A stretch of DNA of 64,000 nt from Taudactylus pleione (GCA_031769625.1 JAUIMM010001030.1:3959001-4023000), one strand, 5' to 3'; shown: positions 30,326-41,828, counted from the stretch's first letter. Notes: generated by a model from the letters alone, not told the origin. A program made the numbers and translations.

Positions 30326-33300
30326 TCATTTGTCCCTGCTGAAATCCACCACCACAGGTCCCTCTGTACGTTCTGGAGTCTGGTCTCCCTGGAAGATTTG
30401 ATAATTCATTTTTATGAACATCATCTTCTCCACATTTTGTGGAAGCAACCTCCTACGCCTTTCGCTGACAAGGTTCCCAGCTGCACTAAACACTCTTTCA
30501 GAGTACACACTGGAGGGGGGGCAACTCAGGTAAAATAGAGCCAGTTTGTACAGGGGCCTCCAAATTGCCTCTTTTTTTCTGCCAGTACAGGTACGGACTG
30601 TCTGACATGCCTACTTGGATGCTGTCACCGATGTAATCCTCCACCATTCTGTCAATGGTGACAGTATCATATGCAGTGACAGTAGATGTGTCAGAAATTG
30701 TTACCAGGTCCTTCAGTCCGGACCATATGTCCAAACTTGGTACTGCATGCCCTGCTTCACCACCAGCGGGTTGCTTAGGATACCTAAGTTTTTTCCTGGC
30801 AGCCCCAGTTGTGGGAGAAAATAAAGAAGGAGCTGTTGACATGTCACATTCCGCTTCAGCTGAAAGTGTTTTCACCAGCAGGTCTTTGCACCTCTGCAGG
30901 CTTGTGTCAGCCAGAAAGAGAGACACCACATATGTTTTAAACCTAGGATCGAGCACGGTGGCCAAGATGTAGTGGTCTGATTTCAACAGATTGACCACCC
31001 TGGAATCCTGGCAAAGCGAATGAAGGGCTTCATCCACAAGTCCCACATGATGAGCGGAATCACTCTGTCTTAACTCCTCCTTCACTTTCTCCAGCTTCTT
31101 CTGCAAAAGCCTGATGACCTGACTCAAGCTGGCAGTGTCTGAACTGAATTAATGTGTGGCAAGTTCGAAGGGCTGGAGAACCTTGCACAACATGGAAATC
31201 ATTCTCCACTGCGCTTGAGTCAGGTGCATACCACCTCCTTTGCCTATGTCATACGTGGATGTATAGGCTTGAATGGCCTTTTGCTGCTCCTCCACCCTCT
31301 GAAGCATATAGAGGGTTGAGTTCCACCACGTCACAACCTCTTGCTTCAGGTAATGGCAGGGCATGTTCAAGAGTGTTTGCTGGGGCTCCAGACTTCGGCA
31401 CACAGTCGCTGAATGGTGAAAGTGGCCAGAAATTTTTCGGTCCACCCAAAGCATCTCCTGCACGCCCCTGTCACTTTTCAGAAAATTCTGCAACACCAAA
31501 TTTATTGTGTGAGCAAAACAAGGGAAATGCTGGAATTTGCCCAGATGTAATCCCGCACAATATTGGTGGCGCTGTCAGATATCACAAATCCCCAGGAGAG
31601 TCTAAGTGGGGTAAGCCATTGGGCGATGATTTCCCTCAGTTTCTCTAAGAGGTTGTCGGCAGTGTGCCTCTTACTGAAACCAGTGATATACAGCGTAGCC
31701 TGCCTTGGAATGAGCTGGCATTTCTGAGATGCTGCTACTGGTGATGCTGCTGTTGTTGCTGCATAAGTTGAATATCTACCCACTGGGCTGTCACAGTCAT
31801 ATAGTCCTTAGTCTGCCCTGTTGTACTTGTCCACATGTCCATGGTTAAGTGGAAATTTGGTACTACTGCATTTTTCAGGACACTGAGGACACTTTTTCTG
31901 ATGTTTCTGGACAGTCTTGATATCGCCTGCCTAGTGAAGTGGAACCTAGACGGGATTTGGAACCGGGGACACACTACCTCCATCAATTGTCTAAATCCCA
32001 CTGCACTAATGGTGGATACCAGATGCATGTCTAACAGCAACATAGCAGTCAAGGCCTCAGTTATACATTTTGCTTCAGGATGACTGCTGTTGTACTTTAT
32101 CCTCCTCACTAAGGACTGTTGGAGGGTCAATTGTTTAGTAAAAGTAGTGGTGTTCCTACTTCCTCTCTGGGATGATGAATGACTCCCAGCAGCAACAGCA
32201 GCAGTGGCAGCAGTAGGCGTAGCAATGCAGGATCCTCCGGAGGAATCCCGGATAGGAGAGTAAGTCATGCCAGTGACATTGCCTGCAGAACTACTTCCGA
32301 TCCTGACTAAGGAGGAAATTGACGAGGAGGGAGTTGACGGTGTGGTCTGCAGGTGCTTGGATACAACAGGACAAAGGGATTTAGGTGTCCCTGGACTGCT
32401 TACGGTCTTAGCAAAAGTTTCTGAACTTGACAGTAACTTTTTATGAACGTGCTGCAGGTGATGTATAAGGGAGGATGTTCCTAGGTGGTTAACGTCCCTA
32501 CCCCTACTTATTTCACCTTTACATATGGTACATATGGAAAGACAGTTGTTGTCCGGATTTGGATAGAAATATTGCCAGACCAAAGAGGTGGAATGTTTGG
32601 TCTTCTGCCCAGGCATGACCGAGATGGGCTTTTTCATCCCACGGACAACAACTGTCTCCCCTGGAGCCTGATTTAAACAAACCACATCACCATCAGAATC
32701 CTCCTTGCCAACTTCCTCCTCAGCGCCAGCTACACCAGTATCCTCATCCTGTTGTACTTCAACAGTGACATCTTCAATTTGCATATCAGCAAATGGACTG
32801 TGGGTGCTCCTTCCAGCACTTGCAGAGGGCGTGCAAATGGTGGAAAGAGCCACCTCTTCCCGTCCAGTGCTGGGAAGGTCAGGTATCGCAACCGCCACCA
32901 CACTTGGAATCTCCTTGGGGATTTGTGATACCTTCTTAGAACACATAGAACACACAGTTCTTCACTGTGCTTTTGCCAGCTTAACTCGTTTGATTTTTGA
33001 AGCGGGAGGAGGGCTTCCATCATCATGTGAAGCTGAACCACTAGTCATGAACATAGGGATAGACCTTAGCCGCTCCTTGCCACTCCGTGTCGTAAATGGC
33101 ATATTGGCAAGTTTATGTTTCTCCTCAGATGATTTAAATGATTTTTTTAAGGTCATTTTCCTGAACTTTGTCATTTGGGATTTTATATGCCCTCTACTAT
33201 AACATTGGGTATCGACCTTGGCAGACAACGTTGATGGCATTTTATCGTCTATGTCATGACTAGCGGCAGCAGCTTCAGCACTAGGAGGAAGTGGTTCTTG

Positions 33301-33345
33301 ATCTTTCCCTGTTTTATTTTTAGGGGACAAAGTTTGGTCCTCCAA
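30326..33345 (-). pseudogene. hAT-2 transposase (ZBED-like), broken by stops and frameshifts
   Basis: The N-terminal segment (33345-32962) is basic and ends at a TGA (32962-32964). The same frame continues in a 406-aa ORF (32955-31735) with an acidic tract (residues 65-90), a complete BED zinc finger (W127, F130, C142, C145, H166, H171), a Ser-rich linker and the start of the hAT catalytic domain (DMWTSTTGQTKDY). Frame changes in a CAG/CAA-rich stretch near 31750 and again near 31500 lead to ATWWNSTLYML-type core sequence (31499-31149). A stop at 31149 precedes 31127-30498. The C-terminal dimerisation motif (SERVFSAAGNLVSERR) is in yet another frame at 30508-30326. All domains are present, but at least two stops and three frameshifts exclude activity. 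Confidence 0.88.
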
Positions 33346-33369
33346 TTATGTTATATTGATTGATATATA

Positions 33370-34600
33370 CATGCGGCTAAGGCACACACAAGCACAGAAA
33401 AGAATTTTAATTTTTTTTAGAGTGCACCCTTTAACAGACAGACACATGCTTGGTGCTGCTGCTTTGAGGATGCACGTACAGTGCACACAATTCACAAACA
33501 CAGAACAAAAAAAAATATTTTTTGGAGTGCACTTTGGGGATTACAGCACCCTTTAACAGATGAGCACTTTACTTATGGGACACAGGAGCACGCTTGGTGC
33601 TGCTCCTTTGTTGATGACGTGCGGCTACAGCACACACAATTCACAACACAGAAAATAATAATTAAAAAATTTTTTTGGAGTGCACTTTGGGGGTTACACC
33701 ACACCACAGACTTATGGGACACAGGTGCATGCTTGGCGCTGTTCCTTTGTTGATGCACGTGCAACCACAGTGCACACAATTGACAAACAGAAATTATTTT
33801 TTTATTTTTCTTGGAGTGCACTTTGGGGGCTTACACCACCCTTTAAGAGATGAGCCAGCCGGCCCTTTACTTATGGGACACAGGTGCACGCTTGGTGCTG
33901 CTCCTTTGTTGATGCACATGCAGCCACAGTGCACACAATTCACAAACACAGAAAATAATTTTTATTTTTCTTGGAGTGCACTTTGGGTGCTTACACCACC
34001 CTTTAAGAGATGAGCCAGCTGGCCCTTTACTTATGGGACACAGGAGCATGCTTGGTGCTGCTCCTTTGTTGATGCACGTGCAGCCACAGTGCACACAATT
34101 CACAAACACACAAAAATATGTAGTTTATTTTTTTTGGAGTGCACTTTGGGGGTTACAGCACCCTTTAATGGACAAGCCAGCTGGCCCTTTACTTAGGACA
34201 CAGGCGCATGCTTGGCACACAAAATTTTGTATTTTTAATTTTTTTTGGAGTGCACTTTGGGGGTTACAGCACCCTTTAATGGACAAGCCAGCCGGCTCTT
34301 GATTTATGACACAGGCACATGCTTGCCGCTACTTTGTTGATGCACATGTGGCTACAGCACACACGATTCACAAACACAGAATTTTTTTATTTTTATTTTG
34401 GAGTGCACTTTGGGGGTTACAGCACCCTTTAGCGGACAAGCCAGCTGGCACTTTACTTATGACACAGGTGCACGCTTGCCACTACTTTGTTGATGCACGT
34501 GCGGCTACTGCGCACACAATTCACAAACACAGAATTTTTTTTTTTGGAGTGCACTTTTGGGGAGCACCCCTGATAGACAGATCACTCCCTGGACAACACT
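33370..34600 (-). repeat. Nine-copy minisatellite inside hAT-2 (106-163 bp units)
   Basis: GGAGTGCACTTTGGGG-like landmarks lie near 33419, 33525, 33678, 33815, 33972, 34135, 34247, 34400 and 34546. Each unit also has CACACAATTCACAAACACAG, TTTGTTGATGCACGTGC and CTTTACTTATGGGACACAGG. The array lies between the transposase start and the promoter-side TIR, as in hAT-1, but the unit is unrelated in sequence. ORFs in both directions are repeat artefacts. Confidence 0.9.
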
Positions 34601-34639
34601 ACAGCACCCCTTAAGGACTACAGTCTTTATGGGACACTG

Positions 34640-34850
34640 CACAACACAGTCCAGCCAGCCCCTATAGACTTTGGAGTGGACACAGCCCTTATGGACAGCT
34701 GACTGCACAACACAGCCCAGCCAGCCCCTATGGACAACAGCAGCAGAACACAGCCCAGTCAGCCCCTATGGACAACAGCAGCAGAACACAGCCCAGTCAG
34801 CCCCTATGGACAACAGCAGCACAACACAGCCCAGACAGCCCTAGCTCCCA
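34640..34850. repeat. Short tandem block, about five copies of a 41-bp unit
   Basis: The unit includes ACAACACAGCCCAG(T/C)CAGCCC and CTATGGACAACAGCAGCA. The last three copies are nearly identical. It is separate from the larger array beside it. Confidence 0.85.
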
Positions 34851-34903
34851 CCCTCCCTCTTCACTGTCCACAACTGGAGTGAGAAATGGTGCCGTCGTGG
34901 GGA

Positions 34904-34913
34904 CCTTTTATAG
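34904..34913 (-). promoter_or_regulatory. TATA-box-like element of hAT-2
   Basis: The minus strand reads CTATAAAAGG about 160 bp inside the TIR and upstream of all coding sequence, mirroring the TATATAAG of hAT-1. Confidence 0.55.
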
Positions 34914-35176
34914 AATCCAAAACCTGTGAGATCTGGAATGATGATGTTTTGCCTTGATTTCAGTTCTGAGTCAGGTGGGAAAACCCGAGCCGGACTCGGT
35001 TCCCTGCTCGGATCGGGGGGGGGGCTCAAGGGGGTTCGGATTTCAGAAATACAAATCTGCTCATCCCTATTATATACCCAACAAAGTCAGTGCACAGCAC
35101 ATGATGTACTTTATGGGCTATGCGATGCCGACATCACATGTAGGAGGTGGTCATAATAATGTTACTTGACTGTGTA

Positions 35177-35838
35177 TTAAAAAAATAAGTTAAATTGCAA
35201 TAATTTACAATAGAATAAAATATTACAGTTCATGCATATGGCCCCTTTGTTCCTCTGTTATTAGTACCAGGTGAGAACAATTAAGTCAGTGAGTCTGTTC
35301 CTATTTTAACCTCTGAGATAGTCACTATATATGGAGTCAAATATTGTGTCTAGCTCTTCGTATATTTATCACACTCTGGATGATATGGAGTCCTCAAATT
35401 GGTGAGCATAATTCACATAATACTTGGATTCCTGTGGAGTGGGTATGAGAAAGCAGCTGGAGACTCCCAGTGAATTGTTTCAAGTCCTGCAGTCCGCTGT
35501 ATTGGCAGGGATGAACCTTAAAGGTTTGGTCTAGATTCCAATTGGTAAGCAGGTAAACAAGTAGTTCAATTGGTTTAGAGGTTCAGGGGTGTAGGATGCA
35601 ACTAACGTGTTTCTCTGTGTCCCTCATAGCTTTATCAAAGGTGACCTGGGGCTGTGTTCAATTAGCAGCAAAAACAGCCATTTTTTTTACCATTGGCAAG
35701 AACTGATGTTTTTGCCCCCCAAAAATATTGTGCTAAACATAATAAGAATAAAGAAAGGTTTCTGCCTCCTTTAAAAATATTGTATGTGTGTTATTTATAA
35801 TGTAGACACTATTAGATGCAATGAATACACAGGTGGGC
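35177..35838. other. No coding feature; weak hammerhead-like trace at 35604-35639
   Basis: AT-rich. On the minus strand 35639-35604 reads TTGATAA, then a spacer, then GAAACACGTT. That resembles the PLE motif, but without a clear stem II and with a broken palindrome. Nothing else is recognised. Confidence 0.3.
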
Positions 35839-36930
35839 TAATTATGAGCCATATTGATCAGGGTATAAATATCCTTCCATGGACACTAGTGTATCCAGGG
35901 AAGGATATTTATACCCTGATCAATATGGCTCCTCATTATTTTTTTTTCAATGTTGTGGTACAGATGAGGAATTGTTGTTCTTCTAAAATGGAATTGAGAT
36001 GGAGTTTGGTGGGAGGGACACAGGACTTTAATTAACTGTCTAAAACCAAATGCATTGATGACAGATATTAGGTGCAGCTCTAATGCTAGCTGTTCAACTG
36101 AATGACTGGTTTCATACTTGCTTCCTCTTGCAAAGGATTGTTTCACAGTCAGTTGTTTAAAACTAGTCTTCTTGGTCCTCTTTTGTGATGAAGATTCGCC
36201 CCCAGCAGTGACAGCAGGATCAGAGGTCAAGGATTCTGCTGGGGAATCATGGATAGGAGAGGAGTCAAGTAGCCTTCACAAAGTGGATGCAGGAGGACTA
36301 ACTCTGACAATTAATGAGGATATTGATGATGAGGGTGATGATTGTGTAGATTGCATGATCTAGCTGAAAGCTGGGAGCAAGCTGATGCTGGACTGCTTGT
36401 TATTATTTTACCAGATTTTTTCAAAAACTTGGCATGACCTTGCTTCAAATAATGTAACAGGGATGAGGTTCCTAGATGGTTAACACAAATGGTACAGATG
36501 GTTTGACATATGTTGTCTGGATTTGGGTAAATATAATTCCACACAAAAGAGGTGGCTTTTTTGGTATTTTGACCAGGCATGCCAATGGTCTTCTTTTATC
36601 TTGGGCAGGAACTTCTGCCACTGGTGATTGATACACTTTGACACAAACAATATCCTCATCAGTGTCGGATACAAAAATATCACCCTCACCTGTTTCACTT
36701 CCACAGTAGCATCCTACCCACACCATCTTTATTTGTGTTGCTCATCCACATATTTGCAGAGGGTGCAAAAATGGCGGAAGGAGGCTTCTCTAAGAGTACA
36801 GTGTCAGAAATGTCAGACTCACACATGGCACTCATGGACACTCTTAGACTCTCCTCAGGGATTTGTGGAGTTTGTGATCACAGTTTGTTCTTCAGATTTA
36901 GTTTTGTTTTGGTGAACTGATTTGCCTGTT
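35839..36930 (-). pseudogene. hAT-3: fragment of a hAT transposase related to hAT-2
   Basis: The minus-strand frames run in hAT-2 order. 36726-36472 holds the acidic leader. 36580-36311 holds MPGQNTKKATSFVWNYIYPN, with C-x2-C and a shortened VNHLGTSSLLHYL, from which the SRGRD part is deleted. 36230-35940 holds KQLTVKQSFARGSKYE, then INAFGFRQLIKVLCPS and HFRRTTIPHL. The segment matches residues about 95-370 of the hAT-2 ORF. It stops abruptly at a hairpin (35846-35931) where the catalytic domain would begin. No TIRs or target duplication were found, so it is a truncated relic. Confidence 0.75.
35846..35931. repeat. 86-bp hairpin with perfect 33-nt arms
   Basis: The arm 35846-35878 (GAGCCATATTGATCAGGGTA...) is exactly complementary to 35899-35931. 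The 20-nt centre (ATGGACACTAGTGTATCCAG) is itself nearly palindromic. The flanks AATTATGAGCC and GGCTCCTCATTATT extend the pairing with a 3-nt gap. It replaces the rest of the hAT-3 coding sequence. Confidence 0.85.
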
Positions 36931-36964
36931 TTAAAGGTGACATATGTAGACTTACTTAATTTTG

Positions 36965-37110
36965 GGTTTTTAGAAGTGGAGATGTTGCCCATAGCAACCA
37001 ATTAGATTCTAGCTATTATTTTCTAGAAGGTGCTAGATAAATGATAAACATAATCTGATTGGTTGCTATGGGCAACATCACTTCTAAAAACTCACACTTT
37101 AATAAATATA
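36965..37110. mobile_element. Palindromic MITE related to the element at 1568-1762
   Basis: The arms TTTAGAAGTGGAGATGTTGC-CCATAGCAACCAAT and ATTGGTTGCTATGGGCAACA-TCACTTCTAAA face each other around an AT-rich centre with TCTAGAAGGTGCTAGA. It shares the central core of the 1568-1762 MITE. Ends less clear here. Confidence 0.65.
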
Positions 37111-37309
37111 CTCTTAAGAGTGAGAAGGTGTTACATGTGAGGTGTCAGAAGATTATAGAGAAAGAGGGTGATCCTGCACCAAAAATAATCACATGCAAAC
37201 AATTCAAAATCCAACAGTATTTATGTGTAGTGAGCAAAAAACACCCTAATATATCATATAGTTGGCAATGCTTTCCCAAGGAACATGACAATGAAATCAC
37301 AAATGGTGT

Positions 37310-38790
37310 CCCTACAAAGTGCAAAGACTAGAAAGTAAGCTATTTTTTGGAGGCACTCTTCTGTATTTGATTTTGTTAAAATTTGTCCTTTATTAAACAT
37401 ACATTAAAATGTAAGATAATACAGTTGTCTCCCTTTTTGTGTCTTTTGTGTCTCAATGAAATATATTTTTGATGATAATTTCTACTCCTACTCAAAAGAG
37501 CCAAGATATTATTATAATTGTTTGGTGGCGGTATGGTTGACAAATAGTTGAAAATGCCAAATATTATCTCCTTGTGGCTATAAGCAATTTAAGGTCATCA
37601 ATACCATTAGCCACAATCTTCTTATGCACAGGAATATTCACAAAATAATGATGCAAAAAAAAATAATAACTAATTGCACAGACTCTCAATTGTATGAACA
37701 CAATAGAAAAAAAGGTCAGATATTACAATAGTTCACCAACAGGGTCTCTGACACAGGCAACATCCAAATTGTAGAATGATACCATCAACCCTTGAGAGTT
37801 GTGTTAGTTTAGACAATAATCCACCTCGCTATCTTTCTATTGTGATCATACAATTGAGAGTCTGTGCAAATGAATTATTACTTTATTTTGCATAATTATT
37901 TTGTGAACATTCCTGTGCATAAGAAGCTTGTGGCTAATTGTATTGATGACTTTAAATTGCTTATAGTCACAAGGAGATTATGGCCCTGATTCAGAGCCGG
38001 ACGCTCTGTCCAGAGCGCTCACTCTGAATCAGGGCCCACCTCCATTAATATGGAGCGTTCTCCTGGACGCTCGTATAGCTGTGGGTCACCACCCACAGCA
38101 TATACGAGCATGCAGGATGATGGTCGCAATGGTCTTGACCATCGCGACCATCGAAACTGCGAGCAAAAGCCTGTGGTTGAGTTTTTCAACCGCAAGGCCA
38201 GGAGTGATTTTGGCTCTATCAGAGCCAAAATCACTCCCACTGACATCACTAGTGATGTCAGTGGGGCCGGCTTCAGACGGTAGGCGTTCCCTTGGGAACG
38301 CCTCCATCTGGCAGGCACGACCCCGGCACGCCCACCAAAGGGGGCGTACTGTCAGTCAACATCGACAGCACGCCCCCTTTGATGAGACACTCCGAGCGAA
38401 GGAAAGTCCTTCGCTCGTCGCGTCTCGCGCATGCGTACGACAGAGCTCCCTCCGTCGTGCGCATGCGCAGTGCAGACCATCGACCCACTTGCGAGCGTAC
38501 AGCCGCTCGCGAGTGGGTCTGAATGAGGGCCTATATTTTCACCCAGTTGGCATTTTCAACCATTTATCAACCATACCTCCACCAAACAATAATAAGTGAG
38601 AGGTTGCCATTTTTTATACTTGACTCTTTTGAGTATAGGAGTAGAAATTGTCATCAAAATATCATTTATTGAGACACAAAAAGAAAGACAAATGTATTAT
38701 CTTACTTTTTAATGTATATTTAATAAAGGATAGCTTTTAACAAAAGCAAATACAGAAGAGTGCCCCCAAAAAGGTTACTTTCTAGTCTTT
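37310..38790. mobile_element. Foldback element: long inverted repeat carrying a MITE
   Basis: The left arm about 37310-37700 and the right arm about 37835-38790 are inverted copies. Shared landmarks are GTGCAAAGACTAGAAAGTAA, CAATTGAGAGTCTGTGCAA and ATGCACAGGAATATTCACAA. The arms surround a 135-bp centre. The right arm is longer because of the 550-bp MITE at 37982-38531. The arms have no believable ORF. Sequence outside the arms is unrelated, so this is a foldback transposon or an inverted duplication. Confidence 0.75.
37982..38531. mobile_element. GGGCCTGATTCAG-type MITE, copy 3 (550 bp)
   Basis: The left end GGCCCTGATTCAGAGCCGG and the right end GGGTCTGAATGAGGGCC are flanked by TAT on both sides (37979-37981 and 38532-38534). 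The interior shares CGCATGCG motifs and the block GGCGTTCCCTTGGGAACGCC with copy 1. The left arm of the surrounding foldback lacks it and shows the empty site (near 37570). Confidence 0.85.
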
Positions 38791-39269
38791 GCACTTTGCA
38801 GGGATACGTTTTGTGAGTTTTCAGAAGATGCCTGACTATGTTTGGCATGGTTTGTGCAAAAAGGCATTCTAGTGCATGAAACATCAGTAGCAGGACCACC
38901 ACTTGAAAACAAAGAGAATGGCCTGATCCTTTCCTTGACACTTTTTGTGGTGTATGTACTATAATGTTGGCAATTTTATATTTTATTTTCCTGTCTTGTT
39001 TTATAACCTTAAACCATAGACAGCTATTACAAGAAACTAGTAGCAATTTTGGCAAGTATACAAGAATTACAGTAATTACAACACTTCATTCCAGTAACAT
39101 TTTGATATTTTTTTATTATTTTAATATAATAATATTTATAGAATCACAGGCAAACTGTTCTGCTAAAAATTGAAATTAATCAGCCTAAATTGCATAAAAA
39201 ATTTTTGCCAATGAGCTTGGCATCAAACTCTACATAATTTATTATTATAACTATTGTGTGAACTTTAAA

Positions 39270-39309
<40 letters not shown>

Positions 39310-40467
39310 CATTATTCATAAGCAGTAGACCTGTTGAAAAATACATTTACTAACAAATTATTATTATTATGTTGGTAAATACCTGTATATATTACTCATT
39401 TTATTAATCTACTTCTTTCTTTTATAGATTATACTGACTTTTATTCTTATTTTTTCTAAAAAAAAAATCCTGAATTTTTTTAACAGATATAAAGCAGAAA
39501 ATAAAATATATAAAGGCCATGGGAACAACACACCTTTTGAACATGATAACAAAAGAAAATAGAGTTATAATATACATATTTATATGTTTAGATTTCAATG
39601 ATGGCCCCAAATTTAAAGCATGCCATTAAGTGTGCCCTTAAAATAGTTAACTTGTCCATTTTTTGTGAGCGTAGGTATTGAGTCACCCTAACAAGTGACT
39701 GCTCTCCTCATGATGTTACTGGCTGCCAGTGACAACTGTAGACTGTGCCAGCAGTCTGAGTGCCCTTTGCAGCATCATAGCACTGATTGAGAGAGCTAAT
39801 TGCAGTTAATCGTCTGAGAATGTCAATCAGCACTATGCTTCAGCAAGCTGGGGAACAACATTTAAAGTCAAGCAAAGTTTAGTAAAAACCATACACCACG
39901 TAACATATGTAGCACAGAAAGGACACTGAACTTGGTGTAAGATTTACAATCATTTAATAATTTTATTGTAAAAAATTATAATGATTAGAAATGTCCCTCC
40001 TACTACTTAGAAATTATGAAATCTGTACTAATCTTGTAAAAATAATGCAAATAATGTGTTGTGTCTGTAGTTTCATACCTTCTTGAAAACCTTCTTTAAT
40101 TTGCTCTTAACACTACAGAATATATTATACCTTGTTTCTTTTATTCTCCTGAACAAAGACTTTTTTATGGCACAATGTAATGATTTGGCATGTTACATTG
40201 GGATAAAAGATATTAAAAACTATTGTATGTGTTAATTTATTCTCTGAAAAATGTCTCTCTATAATCACTTTGATATAAGTGAGGCTTGTACAAATGGAGA
40301 TCAATTACTAATACAACTGCAGTGATAGTATTTCTACTTTTCTTTTAACTGGAATAAATGAGGACATATTAATATCAAGTGAAAGCATAAAGTATGCGCT
40401 AAGGCTTTCTGCCTTCAATGCAATTGCATCTCCTGCTTGTCCCTGGACCCACAACTCTTATCTGAAG

Positions 40468-40469
<2 letters not shown>
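38791..40469. other. No recognised gene; AT-rich with (TA)n at about 39272-39308
   Basis: The stretch contains a TA microsatellite and several chance ORFs (for example minus strand 38720-39055). I find no transposon termini, splice-framed exon or RNA gene. Confidence 0.5.
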
Positions 40470-40537
<68 letters not shown>

Positions 40538-40558
40538 AAGAAGAAGAATTATATAAAT

Positions 40559-40608
<50 letters not shown>

Positions 40609-40625
40609 GTTATTATTATTATTTT
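40470..40625. repeat. Compound microsatellite (ATA)n-(AGA)n-(ATT)n
   Basis: About 13 ATA units are followed directly by about 13 AGA units, a short ATTATATAAATGT spacer, and about 18 ATT units. The ATA and ATT tracts are complementary and could form a long hairpin with the purine AGA tract in the loop. Confidence 0.95.
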
Positions 40626-41487
40626 TTGTTGTTGTTTTTTATTTCAATAGTGTTCCAACTAAAAAAGTTAAGGGTTTGAATTCATATAGCCAGACAGCTT
40701 TAGGGATGGAGTATAAAATAACAGAAAATACTATAAAATACTGAAATAGTTACATTACCAGAAACATTGTCACAGTTTTCTGACATCTGTGAGCAGATAT
40801 ACATCTGCAACCTCTGTGGAGATATTAGTGTACTATATTTATTTTTAGCACTGGATATAGTTATCAAACTCGTCTCACTGTGTTTTAGAGAAACACTTCA
40901 TTTTATTGCATTTTTAAATCTTTAGTGTAGACATATAAGCAGCAAGTACTTAAGTGGCACTTCGGGGGTTTGAAGTTGGAATCACTGCGGTGGTTATCGC
41001 TTCCAAATAAAATGTTGGCTCTGTGATTTTCCTAAAAACAACACTTAAAATGCTGCTAATAAGCTGGCAGGACAAATCATCACTAGGGATAGGCAATACA
41101 GATAGAAAGAAATAGTTACTACTGTATGCAGTCCTAAAACATACTCATGAGAAATCATTCAATGGAAAAGAATATAGTTTAATGTAAATGTTTTCACAGA
41201 TATAATGGCTCACCATCCCAGCTTAAACATGAATATTTTTCAACGATTTTATCTTTTGGATAATCATTAGATTTTCTGTTTACTGATTTTTGTTTTTATA
41301 TTAATATGAAATATGTAAGGAGATGCAGTTTTCGTTAAAATGAAAAATAGGAAAAAATTGTCTCTATATATTAAGTTAGACTAGAATAATAATAAATTAA
41401 GAAAGAAACCTTAAACAGTTTTAAATGAGAAATAAACCAAGACAAATGAAAATATATATAAAAGTCCCACATGTAAAATGTATTGGA
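40626..41487. other. No recognised feature
   Basis: AT-rich, without repeats or coding motifs that I recognise. Confidence 0.5.
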
Positions 41488-41828
41488 GCATACACACGGT
41501 CAGATTTGTCAGACTTGTCAGATTTGTCAGATGAACGACTGAACGATTTGAACGATTTGAACGATTTTACCAAAGTTTTGAATGATTTGAACGATTTGAA
41601 CGATTGAACGATTTTTGACTGCATTAAAATGAATGGAATCGTCCAAGTCTGACTGCAAACCCATCAGATGTCAGATATCGTTATCTGACAAACGGGAACG
41701 CGCATCGTTGATCGTCCATCGTTCAGGCATGTCAGATATGAACGATTTTCCTTCAGATATGAATGACTGAACGATTTTTAAATCGTTATCGTTCATATCT
41801 GAAGGAAAAATCTGACCGTATGTATGCA
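41488..41828. mobile_element. MITE with GCATACA ends and short internal tandem repeats
   Basis: The left end GCATACACACGGTCAGATTT pairs with the right end AAATCTGACCGTATGTATGC. Inside are three GTCAGATTT/GTCAGACTT units, seven AACGATTTG-like units, and a larger inverted pair (TCAGATATGAACGATTTTCC against ATCGTTCATATCTGAAGGAA). The short Ser/Phe/Lys ORFs are products of the repeats. Its ends resemble those of the element at 12194-12523. Confidence 0.7.

Larger units (their letters stand above)
29629..35069 (-). mobile_element. hAT-2: nearly full-length ZBED-type hAT transposon with exact 8-bp target duplication
   Basis: The ends are TAGGGGTGTGC (29629) and GCTCATCCCTA (to 35069). TTATATAC is duplicated exactly at 29621-29628 and 35070-35077. 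On the minus strand the order is TIR, TATA box (34913-34904), a 41-bp tandem block, a nine-copy minisatellite, the transposase pseudogene (33345-30326), and a 3' tail rich in CAAAAC/TTTTGG repeats near the other TIR. It lies inside a Tc1/mariner element. 5441 bp long. Confidence 0.92.
28545..35174 (-). mobile_element. Tc1/mariner element interrupted by hAT-2
   Basis: The left TIR CACAGTCGTATCACATTATT (28545) and the right TIR, read on the minus strand as CACAGTCAAGTAACATTATT (ending at 35174), match over 29 bp with about five differences. Both are bounded by TA (28543-28544 and 35175-35176). The element's own length is about 1.18 kb: 28545-29628 plus 35078-35174. hAT-2 and its target duplication occupy the rest. 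Confidence 0.85.

Noticed and set aside
33370..34600. His/Cys-rich 'proteins' in the 34-kb region
   Set aside because: They follow the minisatellite period in both directions and have no independent conservation signal.
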